Below, in pieces: positions 1 through 5,305 of a stretch of 5,305 nucleotides of DNA; the first letter of the stretch is position 1; each line of letters starts with the position of its first letter. Made by a program: the position numbers and the translations under genes. Under the pieces are notes generated by a model. The model was not told the origin of the DNA. It saw only the letters and a program-made list of their open reading frames with translations, and searched no databases. This DNA comes from Pseudomonadota bacterium. Its GTDB lineage: Bacteria > Desulfobacterota > Desulfobacteria > Desulfobacterales > Desulfobacteraceae. Where the stretch lies: contig JAHIVS010000319.1 in assembly GCA_018816605.1 (NCBI GenBank), positions 1 through 5,305 on the forward strand. The letters run 5' to 3'.

Positions 1-1
1 A

Positions 2-334
2 ATCACCACCATAGGTCCAGATTTGGAGAAAGCGTCGAAAATTCATTTGGATCAACACCAGCTTTTTCCTGCCTATGTTCTGGATCGGATGGGAAGCTTT
101 ATTGTCGAATCTGCCATGCTGAATCTGAATAAACAAATAAACCGATTTTACAAAAAGAGTAACAAATCATGCACGATTCGTTACAGTCCCGGTTATCAAG
201 ATTTTGATCTGGAATGCCAAAAAATTTTTATCCGGCTTGCTCAAACAAAACTGCCTTTGTTAAAAATCGAACCAAAGTGCCGCTTGAAACCTGAAAAAAC
301 AATTACCGCCATCAAAGGAGTGCATCTGTTATAA
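2..334 (+). CDS. Methionine synthase activation-domain protein (B12-dependent), 3' part only
   Basis: The frame is open from the left edge to a TAA at 332-334, so about 110 C-terminal residues are visible and the true start lies outside the window. The visible part opens with TTIGPDLE and carries LDRMGSFIVES and then IRYSPGYQDFDLECQ. It ends with a PEKTITAIKGV segment. The RYSPGY element corresponds to the AdoMet-binding RPAPGY motif of the MetH reactivation domain (Met_synt_B12 family), and the order of elements fits the short stand-alone members of that family. Such proteins are thought to bind AdoMet and help reactivate oxidised cob(II)alamin in methionine synthase or related corrinoid methyltransferases; they are cytoplasmic. 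A TTG at 23 is an internal codon, not a convincing start, because the conserved TTIGP lies before it. The partner methyltransferase is not in the window. Family assignment is fairly secure; the exact client enzyme is unknown. Confidence 0.8.
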   Translation: MTTIGPDLEKASKIHLDQHQLFPAYVLDRMGSFIVESAMLNLNKQINRFYKKSNKSCTIRYSPGYQDFDLECQKIFIRLAQTKLPLLKIEPKCRLKPEKTITAIKGVHLL

Positions 335-480
335 ATGGATATACAATTTTTCTTATCCCGCATTATCCTCAATCCCCCAAGAACAATTATCCAAAGCTTG
401 AGGATTTGTATGCGAAAATTGTCAAGGATAACAAAAAAATAAGTCAACCAACCTTTCCCTATAAAAATTACTGAACCCCA

Positions 481-509
481 TGTCCCGTTTTTCAGGGCAG
501 GATTTTTTT
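481..509 (+). terminator. Candidate intrinsic terminator after the activation-domain gene
   Basis: TG-t-CCC at 481-486 can pair with GGGCA at 495-499 around an 8-base loop, giving five pairs with one bulged T. It is followed by GGA and seven T at 503-509. The U-tract is good but the stem is short. It lies about 150 bases past the stop of the upstream gene, so it could end that transcript. Alternatively it is chance structure in AT-rich DNA. Confidence 0.35.
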
Positions 510-554
510 CCCGATTCCCACTGAAAACAGTATTTTTAGTTTATCCTTGAGGTT

Positions 555-569
555 TGGCAGAAAATCCGC
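555..569 (+). promoter_or_regulatory. Candidate promoter of the DUF1989 gene (sigma-54-like, overlapping a sigma-70-like match)
   Basis: TGGCAG-AAAAT-CCGC has the GG (556-557) and GC (568-569) dinucleotides separated by exactly ten bases, as in -24/-12 sigma-54 promoters, though the -12 half is CCGC rather than the consensus TTGC. The same stretch also fits a weak sigma-70 promoter: TTGAGG at 547-552, 17 bases, then CATAGT at 570-575, with four of six matches in each box. Either would start transcription around 580, upstream of the ribosome binding site at 614-621. Neither match is strong and no activator site was recognised. Confidence 0.25.
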
Positions 570-630
570 CATAGTCGATTTTTATCTAATTACGATGCTA
601 TCTGGGTAGGCTCAGGAAAGGAAAAACCAT

Positions 631-1491
631 ATGAAACCAGAACCCCAGACCCTGCCGCCGGCTGATGCCGATGTCCGCAAAGCTGTTGCTCCCGTGGTCT
701 GCTATCCTGTGGAGACCCTGCCCCTGCCGGATATGAACCTCTACAAAAGGGCAAGGAAGGCGTTGGAAAAAGTGGAAGAGATATTTGTGCAACCCAGAGA
801 TGCCAATACCTTTAAAGTGCCTGCCGGACATTTTTTCAGAATTATCAGCATTGAAGGTCCCCAGGTGGGAGACCTGAACCTCTGGGCACAAGGCGATCTG
901 ACCGAGCGGTTTTACAGCGGTAAAACCCGGGCGCTCCACGGCACTCACCTCGGCGTCGGAGACCGTATGTGGAGCAGTTTCCCCTATTTACGGCCCTTGG
1001 CCACCATCACCCACGACACCCTGGACTGGTATGGGTTTGACAAATTCGGAGGCGCTGTCCATGATGTGATTGGCACCCGCTGCGATCCATACACAGGACG
1101 TCTCCTTAGCGGGGATGACTACCATTTCTGCTGTCATTCCAATTTGATTCGGGCCTTGGCTGCTGAAACCGGGCTGTCTGCCGAACAGGCCGAACCCCAC
1201 GTCCATGATGTGCTCAATGTGTTCATGTGCACGGGATTCACAAAGGATACCCACCAGTATTTCATGAAAGCAAGCCCGGTGCGGCCAGGAGATTTCCTTG
1301 AGTTTTTTGCGGAAATTGATCTTTTGGGTGCTTTGTCTGCCTGTCCGGGCGGGGACTGCAGCGCTGAGCATTCCAGTGATATGGCTGCCTGCTATCCGTT
1401 AAAAGTGGCGGTTTTCAGGCCTGAAAAAGGCGCCCTGGACGGCTGGATACCGCCTGGTCCGTCTGGCTATTGCCGCAGTCACGGGCTATAA
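631..1491 (+). CDS. DUF1989 / urea carboxylase-associated family protein
   Basis: 286-residue cytoplasmic protein without signal peptide or membrane segment. ATG at 631 follows AGGAAAGG (614-621) at a good distance. The DUF1989 body runs from about residue 50 to 265. Its recognisable elements are AGHFFRI (65-71), VGDLNLWA (79-86), HGTHLGVGDRMWS (103-115), CCHSNLIRAL (167-176), HVHDVLNVFM (190-199), and a Cys-Gly-rich CPGGDCS (238-244). The conserved His and Cys residues suggest a metal site; structures of family members contain metal, but the ligands here are my inference. Known family members are the CgdA/CgdB carboxyguanidine deiminase subunits of guanidine breakdown and the proteins encoded beside urea carboxylase. 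This copy stands alone, with no carboxylase, allophanate hydrolase, transporter or second DUF1989 gene in view. The first 45 or so residues look like an N-terminal extension relative to the roughly 200-240 residues I expect. Family call is confident; substrate is unknown. Confidence 0.85.
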   Translation: MKPEPQTLPPADADVRKAVAPVVCYPVETLPLPDMNLYKRARKALEKVEEIFVQPRDANTFKVPAGHFFRIISIEGPQVGDLNLWAQGDLTERFYSGKTRALHGTHLGVGDRMWSSFPYLRPLATITHDTLDWYGFDKFGGAVHDVIGTRCDPYTGRLLSGDDYHFCCHSNLIRALAAETGLSAEQAEPHVHDVLNVFMCTGFTKDTHQYFMKASPVRPGDFLEFFAEIDLLGALSACPGGDCSAEHSSDMAACYPLKVAVFRPEKGALDGWIPPGPSGYCRSHGL

Positions 1492-1513
1492 AAAAAACAA
1501 GATCGCTAAAAAG

Positions 1514-1533
1514 TCCAATAATGGGATGTTTTT
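1514..1533 (+). terminator. Weak candidate terminator after the DUF1989 gene
   Basis: TCCA at 1514-1517 can pair with TGGG at 1522-1525 (one U-G pair) around an ATAA loop, followed shortly by five T at 1529-1533. The stem is very short, so this is marginal. Its location, 22 bases past the DUF1989 stop and just before the convergent nitrilase remnant, is where a terminator would be expected. Confidence 0.2.
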
Positions 1534-1990
1534 ATTTATCAACTGATTCAGAAATCTTGATTGCCGTCTGGCGGGTTCGATTCAACCGTAGCTCAAGCAC
1601 ACCCGGCCATAGGGCGACATGGAGATCTTCTCCCTGGGCGTAGAGTGACCCGGTCAGCAGCCTCATCAATACAACCCAGAAAAACCGCGATATTGCTTTT
1701 TGATGCCGCTTCACAAAGAGGGTCCAGATCACCGGCATCAATATCGACGGACTGATCCATATAGTGGGCATGCAGATCCTTTTGAATTCCGGAATTGAAC
1801 CGAGCACCATTGGTTTGTTCAATCCAGAAGGGATAACCGGGAAGCAATGCTTCTCCGAAAGCAACCAGCGGCCCCCCCCCTCATTTCCAGCCGATTCTGT
1901 ATAGCTGAGGATCTTTTTCAGGGTTTGATCCCTGTTTAACCATACCGGTGCAATCTGTGCGATACCGACTTTTATAATATTTCCCGACAT
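1532..1990 (-). pseudogene. Nitrilase (carbon-nitrogen hydrolase) pseudogene: frameshift plus internal deletion
   Basis: The N-terminus, from ATG at 1990-1988 after GAGGAGG (2004-2010, 13 bases away), reads VGIAQIAPVWLNRDQTL, typical of nitrilases. At the nine-C run 1872-1880 (G9 on the coding strand) the frame is lost. The nitrilase sequence continues in another frame with LVAFGEALLPGYPFW, which includes the catalytic Glu, then LDPLCEAASKSNIAVFLGCI. Near 1650-1670 it returns to the first frame with SLYAQGEDLHVALWPG, a C-terminal nitrilase motif. The intact family has some 70-80 residues between these blocks, carrying the catalytic Lys (HRKL region) and Cys (CWEN region). Both are absent, and the C-terminal tail after WPG is short and degenerate. 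So even if the C-run shift were a sequencing error, the enzyme would lack two of three catalytic residues. A single frame runs through 1990-1532 by chance of two compensating changes; its middle third is not nitrilase-like. It lies downstream of the MBL gene on the same strand. Confidence 0.85.
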
Positions 1991-2041
1991 GTTTCTGTTG
2001 GATCCTCCTCGATATTTTAAATATGAGGGTAAGCAACTTGT

Positions 2042-2140
2042 TCATATCATATGGACGTATTTTTCAGCATCCCAAGAGACGATACCTTCATTGATTAATT
2101 GTGTAAGGTGCTTTTTCATATGTACCTTTTCTCCAAACTC
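2042..2140 (-). pseudogene. Displaced C-terminal winged-helix end of the MBL-fold gene
   Basis: Reading the minus strand in the frame that begins just after the T8 run (plus-strand A run 2141-2148) gives EFGEKVHMKKHLTQLINEG followed by a short tail, ending in TGA at 2044-2042. This is 32 residues and matches what normally follows a REPRFF segment in MBL proteins with a C-terminal winged helix (HL...L...G pattern). One extra T, or two fewer, in the run would join it to the upstream frame and give a protein of about 293-294 residues. With the join, the stop lies 51 bases before the nitrilase start. The preserved sequence suggests a recent lesion or a sequence error. Confidence 0.75.
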
Positions 2141-2925
2141 AAAAAAAATCTGGGTTCTCTTTTTTTTCGATAGACAATGCAGGCGTCGATAATCTGTTCT
2201 ATTGTTCTTGGCGTTTGAAGAAGATCCAATAGTTTTTGTTCACGAATTTTGATAACATCACAATACTGATCCCATAATTCTCCAGGTTCTTGTTCAAAAA
2301 TACCTTTTTCATGGGATGTGAGCCAGATCTTTGCCGGAATTTGCCGAAGCTTGTTCACAGATGAAATGGTTTTCTCAATGCTTGAATTGACATCCCCGTA
2401 CCAGGGGCCGAATTTAGACAGATCATAATCCCCCATAAAAAGAAGTTGAGGGGCTTCAAAAAACAAGGCCATGTGTCCGGGTGTGTGCCCAGGGGCGTTG
2501 ATGATTTTCACCTTCGTAGAACCCAAATCAAGCCATTCACCTTCTTTTAGAAACCGGGACGGCTTTCGGGGCTTGAAATGGAATGTACTGTTTAACACAG
2601 AACGCCAGTCATTTTTAAATTTTTCGTCAATTCCATAGGCATCTAATAAAATTTCAAGATCGGACAAGGGATGGGCATCCGCCTCCATCATGCAGAGTGG
2701 GATTTCATCAAACAGGTCCAAGTGCATGAAATGATCTTCGTGCCAGTGGCTGAGCCAGATTTCTTTAACCCCGTTTTCATTTTTTAATTCCAAAAGACGC
2801 TTACGATCAGATGATGGGTCAATCAAAATTTTGGCTTCTTCAATATAAATTGAATGACAATAGGGATACCGTCCTTTATTTTCACCGGGTATAAACCAGA
2901 CCGGTCCAAAATGTTTTTCTTCCAT
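2116..2925 (-). CDS. MBL-fold metallohydrolase, C-terminus frameshifted
   Basis: 269 residues from ATG at 2925-2923; a TTG at 2937 would add four residues, but neither start has a clear ribosome binding site. The metallo-beta-lactamase fold is shown by SHWHEDH (residues 59-65; H60, H62, D64, H65), PGHTPGH (145-151), the bridging Asp in MGDYDL (D166) and the final His in TSHEKG (H205), so the two-metal site appears complete. From about residue 225 it enters a LACTB2-like winged-helix tail (KLLDLLQTPRTIEQIIDA). This tail is cut short: after EPRFF the frame runs into SLEKRYI and a TGA, whereas the expected FGEKVHMKKHL sequence lies in another frame just beyond. The metal site should survive, but folding or substrate binding may suffer. 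Substrate is unknown; relatives hydrolyse thioesters, lactones or nucleic acids. It begins 84 bases after nrdJ ends and may be co-transcribed with it. Confidence 0.85.
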   Translation of the reverse strand: MEEKHFGPVWFIPGENKGRYPYCHSIYIEEAKILIDPSSDRKRLLELKNENGVKEIWLSHWHEDHFMHLDLFDEIPLCMMEADAHPLSDLEILLDAYGIDEKFKNDWRSVLNSTFHFKPRKPSRFLKEGEWLDLGSTKVKIINAPGHTPGHMALFFEAPQLLFMGDYDLSKFGPWYGDVNSSIEKTISSVNKLRQIPAKIWLTSHEKGIFEQEPGELWDQYCDVIKIREQKLLDLLQTPRTIEQIIDACIVYRKKREPRFFLSLEKRYI

Positions 2926-2961
2926 TCCAGTGCTCAAAAAATTTTATATTAAGGGTTTTTT

Positions 2962-2991
2962 ATCTGCGCACACCTGCGTCAATCTGCGTCC
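2962..2991. repeat. Three tandem 10-base repeats between nrdJ and the MBL gene
   Basis: Three adjacent decamers, ATCTGCGCAC, ACCTGCGTCA and ATCTGCGTCC, share CTGCG at exactly ten-base spacing (2964, 2974, 2984). They fill much of the 84-base gap between the nrdJ stop and the MBL start. The spacing of one helical turn would place equivalent bases on one face of the DNA, as in a protein-binding array, but the unit also resembles short dispersed CTGCGTC-type intergenic repeats. I cannot tell which from one copy. Confidence 0.6.
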
Positions 2992-3008
2992 CATGAAAAA
3001 TATGTCAT

Positions 3009-5249
3009 TTAACTACATTTGGTATACCCGCATGCATGGCAGGTTTTACACCCTTCTTCAAAGGTTATGGCCTGACCGCATTCCGGACACAGATCCGGCT
3101 TAAGGCTGTTCTTATACTGCTTTTTCCCGTTTCCATTTCTCCTGGGCAGATATCTTTTTTCCAATACTTTGGCAATGGCATCCGGAATCGAGTAAACAAG
3201 CCCCCCTTCCTGAAAAACAGCGTGCTCACCGCGAATACCGCTGATCTGTCCAATGATTTCATCCACTTGAATTCCGGATCTTAAAGCCAGGGAAATCAGC
3301 CGGCCGATGGCCTCTGTTTTCGCCTGGGTTGATTTTCCGGATTTGCCCACTGTTGCAAAAAGTTCAAAAGGTCTGCCTTTGTATTCAGAAACCGTGACAT
3401 AAAGACTGCCCATTCCTGTTTTGATTCTTTCGGTAAATCCTTCAAGCGTCTGGGGCCTTTCCTGACCCGCCATGAGGAAATCGTCCTGTTCTAGGGCCTT
3501 TCCGGTTTTTGAAACCGAAAGCACCTGGTTGGCCTTGCTGCCGTCCCTGTAAATGGTCACTCCCTTGCACTTGAGTTTATAGGCCTGGTCATAAATAAAC
3601 CGGACATCCTCTTGGGTGGCTTCATGGGGAAGATTCACCGTTTTTGAGACAGCGTTGTCCGTGAATCTCTGGAACGCAGCCTGCATTTTTATATGATGTT
3701 CGGGCTTGATATCATGGGCTGTGACAAAAATTTTTTGAAGATCAGAAGGCACATTGAGGTTCCCTTTGACGGTGCCATTTTCAGCAATTTCCTCCATCAA
3801 GGCATCCGTGTAAAAGCCTTTTTCAATGGCCAACCGTTTGAAAACCGGATTCACCTCAATCAACCGGTCATTGTCCATGACCGTTCTGACATAACTCAAG
3901 GCAAATGCAGGTTCAATACCACTGGAACATCCGGCAATAATACTCAGGGTTCCGGTGGGAGCAATGGTTGTGGTTGTGGCATTGCGCATCATCCGATCTT
4001 TTTGGCCTTTAAAGATGCTCAGGTCGAAATTGGGAAAAACGCCCCTGGTTTTTGCCAGGTCGCAGGAGGCTTTGTGGGATTCGTGCTGGACAAAAGACAT
4101 GATATCCCCGGCAAGCTTCAGGGCTTCTTCTGCGTCATAGGGAATACCGAGCATATAGAGCAGGTCGGCAAATCCCATGACACCCAGACCGATTTTCCGA
4201 TTTCCCTTGACCATTTGATCTATCTGATCAATGGGATACCTGGACATGTCTATGGTGTTATCCAGAAATCGAACCGACAGATGGACGGTTTTTCCAAGTT
4301 TCTCATAGTCCACCTGGGCTTTTTTGTTCTTTTCCGTGATAAAACGGGTCAGGTTGATGGATCCCAGGTTGCACGCTTCCATGGGCAAAAGCGGTTGTTC
4401 TCCGCAGGGATTGGTCGATTCAATCTCGCCTATGCCCGGGGTTGTATTAAACCGGTTGATTTCATCCAGAAAGATAATTCCCGGATCTCCCGTCTCCCAT
4501 GCCTGTTTGATCAATTCACTGTATACGGCAACCGCACTGAGACGGCCTGTTATCTGCCCTGAATGGGGAGCAATCAGGTCATAATCCTCTTTTTGCTCGA
4601 CGGCGGCCATGAACCGATCTGTCACGCCCACGGAGATGTTAAAATTATTCAATTCGTTTTTATTGTTTTTACAGGTGATAAAGCTCATGATATCCGGGTG
4701 GTCCACCCGAAGGACAGCCATATTTGCCCCTCTCCTGGTCCCACCCTGTTTGATCTGTTCTGTTGCCGTATTAAAAATTTTCATGAAGGAAACCGGGCCG
4801 GATGCCACCCCCCCGGTGGAACCGACCTTGCTGCTTGCAGGGCGCAGCCTGGAAAAGGAAAACCCGGTTCCGCCGCCGGATTTGTGTATGGTTGCGGCGT
4901 TTTTAACCGCGTCAAAAATGCCGTCAATGCTGTCTTCCACCGGGAGGACAAAACAGGCTGCCAGCTGGCCCAGGGACCTGCCCGCATTCATCAGGGTCGG
5001 GGAATTGGGCAGGAACCTGAAGTCGGCCATCAGGTTGTAAAATGCATCTTCTGTTTTTTTGATATCTGCAGTTTTATCGTAGTTCTTCTCGGCTTCGGCA
5101 ATGTGGGCGGCAACCCGCCTGAACATATGTTCCGGTGATTCACAGACCTTGCCCGATGCATCTTTTTTCAGATAACGCCTTTCCAGAACGGTTCTGGCAT
5201 TTTCCGTCAAAAAAACGATCTGATCTGTATCCTGTTTTCCATCCCTCAT
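3009..5249 (-). CDS. nrdJ: Adenosylcobalamin-dependent (class II) ribonucleoside-diphosphate reductase
   Basis: 746 residues, apparently complete. It reduces ribonucleotides to deoxyribonucleotides using a thiyl radical generated from adenosylcobalamin, so it needs no oxygen and no small subunit. FLPNSPTLMNAG (79-90) is a family motif. The redox cysteines are C99 (QLAACFVLP) and C293 (EACNLGSINL), and the active-site triad is N280, C282 and E284 in NPCGEQP. GGGTGFSFSRLRP (125-137) and the loop APTGTLSII (430-438) are further class II hallmarks. Residues about 600-700 form a TSCPD domain. The C-terminus is a cysteine-rich zinc-ribbon-like tail (C721, C724, C734, C737, C740, C745), of which the last cysteines probably shuttle electrons to the active site. 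There is no N-terminal ATP-cone, so dATP inhibition by that domain is not expected. ATG at 5249-5247 follows AAAGGAG (5264-5258) by eight bases. It appears to be the first gene of the minus-strand group in view. Confidence 0.97.
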   Translation of the reverse strand: MRDGKQDTDQIVFLTENARTVLERRYLKKDASGKVCESPEHMFRRVAAHIAEAEKNYDKTADIKKTEDAFYNLMADFRFLPNSPTLMNAGRSLGQLAACFVLPVEDSIDGIFDAVKNAATIHKSGGGTGFSFSRLRPASSKVGSTGGVASGPVSFMKIFNTATEQIKQGGTRRGANMAVLRVDHPDIMSFITCKNNKNELNNFNISVGVTDRFMAAVEQKEDYDLIAPHSGQITGRLSAVAVYSELIKQAWETGDPGIIFLDEINRFNTTPGIGEIESTNPCGEQPLLPMEACNLGSINLTRFITEKNKKAQVDYEKLGKTVHLSVRFLDNTIDMSRYPIDQIDQMVKGNRKIGLGVMGFADLLYMLGIPYDAEEALKLAGDIMSFVQHESHKASCDLAKTRGVFPNFDLSIFKGQKDRMMRNATTTTIAPTGTLSIIAGCSSGIEPAFALSYVRTVMDNDRLIEVNPVFKRLAIEKGFYTDALMEEIAENGTVKGNLNVPSDLQKIFVTAHDIKPEHHIKMQAAFQRFTDNAVSKTVNLPHEATQEDVRFIYDQAYKLKCKGVTIYRDGSKANQVLSVSKTGKALEQDDFLMAGQERPQTLEGFTERIKTGMGSLYVTVSEYKGRPFELFATVGKSGKSTQAKTEAIGRLISLALRSGIQVDEIIGQISGIRGEHAVFQEGGLVYSIPDAIAKVLEKRYLPRRNGNGKKQYKNSLKPDLCPECGQAITFEEGCKTCHACGYTKCS

Positions 5250-5257
5250 TTGTCCGG

Positions 5258-5264
5258 CTCCTTT
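5258..5264 (-). promoter_or_regulatory. Ribosome binding site of nrdJ
   Basis: AAAGGAG on the minus strand, eight bases before ATG 5249-5247, fixes the nrdJ start. The remaining 41 bases to the window edge show no convincing promoter and are too few to hold a cobalamin riboswitch or an NrdR box pair, either of which could lie further upstream. Confidence 0.8.
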
Positions 5265-5305
5265 AAAATCATTGACCCACTAACAAGAACAATATGGAAA
5301 AATAC

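Larger units (their letters stand above)
335..630. other. Gene-poor intergenic stretch
   Basis: AT-rich stretch between two plus-strand genes. It holds a candidate terminator (481-509), a small perfect ACTG-AAAA-CAGT hairpin at 520-531 followed by ATTTTTAG, a candidate promoter (555-569) and the ribosome binding site of the next gene. A 35-codon frame starts with ATG at 335, one base after the previous stop, but its nearest AAAGGAG (314-320) is 14 bases away and the peptide is basic and unrecognised, so I do not call it. A second frame, open from 295 to a TGA at 472-474, has no usable early start codon. No riboswitch of a class I know, including the guanidine-I conserved core, was recognised by eye. 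Confidence 0.5.

Noticed and set aside
335..442. A 35-codon frame starting one base after the activation-domain gene stop
   Set aside because: Its ribosome binding site would be 14 bases away and the short basic peptide shows no recognisable pattern.
475..630. A guanidine riboswitch upstream of the DUF1989 gene
   Set aside because: The conserved guanidine-I core and paired ACGR-loop hairpins of guanidine-II were not found by eye; a single ACGA at 592-595 is not enough.
598..1371. Two minus-strand open frames (598-948, 988-1371) opposite the DUF1989 gene
   Set aside because: Both are shadows of the recognisable DUF1989 coding frame and have no family features.
1492..2115. Treating the region between the DUF1989 and MBL genes as a new small-gene cluster
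   Set aside because: It is fully explained by the nitrilase remnant and the displaced MBL tail.
1989..2192. A 67-codon plus-strand open frame
   Set aside because: It overlaps the displaced MBL C-terminus on the other strand, which matches a known domain; the plus-strand peptide is low-complexity at its end and unrecognised.
3693..4562. A 289-codon plus-strand open frame antisense to nrdJ
   Set aside because: It lies wholly within the strongly conserved nrdJ coding sequence, and its product resembles no known family; it is a mirror of nrdJ codon usage.
4563..5138. A 191-codon plus-strand open frame antisense to nrdJ
   Set aside because: Same reason: overlaps the conserved N-terminal half of nrdJ and has no recognisable motif.

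Overview
The window looks like part of a chromosome from an anaerobic bacterium with a corrinoid-rich metabolism, most likely a Desulfobacterales-type (former deltaproteobacterial) organism. This is an inference from gene content and protein style: a stand-alone methionine-synthase-activation-type protein, an adenosylcobalamin-dependent class II ribonucleotide reductase, and moderate G+C. No rRNA or other strict taxonomic marker is present. No tRNA, CRISPR array, transposase or attachment site was seen.

Layout. The left edge holds the 3' end of a plus-strand gene for a cobalamin-dependent methionine synthase activation-domain protein (ends 334). A roughly 300-base gene-poor stretch follows, with a candidate terminator and a candidate promoter. 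Next is a plus-strand DUF1989 (urea-carboxylase/guanidine-associated family) gene, 631-1491. The rest is on the minus strand. Read in the direction of transcription, it holds nrdJ (5249-3009), an MBL-fold metallohydrolase (2925-2116), and a wrecked nitrilase gene (1990-1532). The three minus-strand genes are co-directional and closely spaced (84 bases between the first two; 51 bases from the restored MBL stop to the nitrilase start), so they could have formed one transcription unit.

The main observation is decay or sequence error. The MBL gene is shifted out of frame at an 8-A run (minus-strand T8). Its winged-helix C-terminus continues, well preserved, in another frame to 2042. The nitrilase gene has a frame change at a 9-C run. 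It also has an internal deletion that removed the catalytic Lys and Cys regions, so it cannot be active. Two adjacent genes broken at homopolymers suggests either sequencing or assembly error at those runs, or relaxed selection; the nitrilase deletion argues that at least that gene is truly dead.

Functional links are modest. The first and last genes both concern cobalamin-dependent enzymes. DUF1989 and nitrilase families both relate to nitrogen-compound metabolism, but nothing in the window proves they act together. I see no convincing new multi-gene system here. The points worth checking are the MBL frameshift, the stand-alone DUF1989 protein with its possible sigma-54-type promoter, and a three-copy 10-base repeat between nrdJ and the MBL gene.
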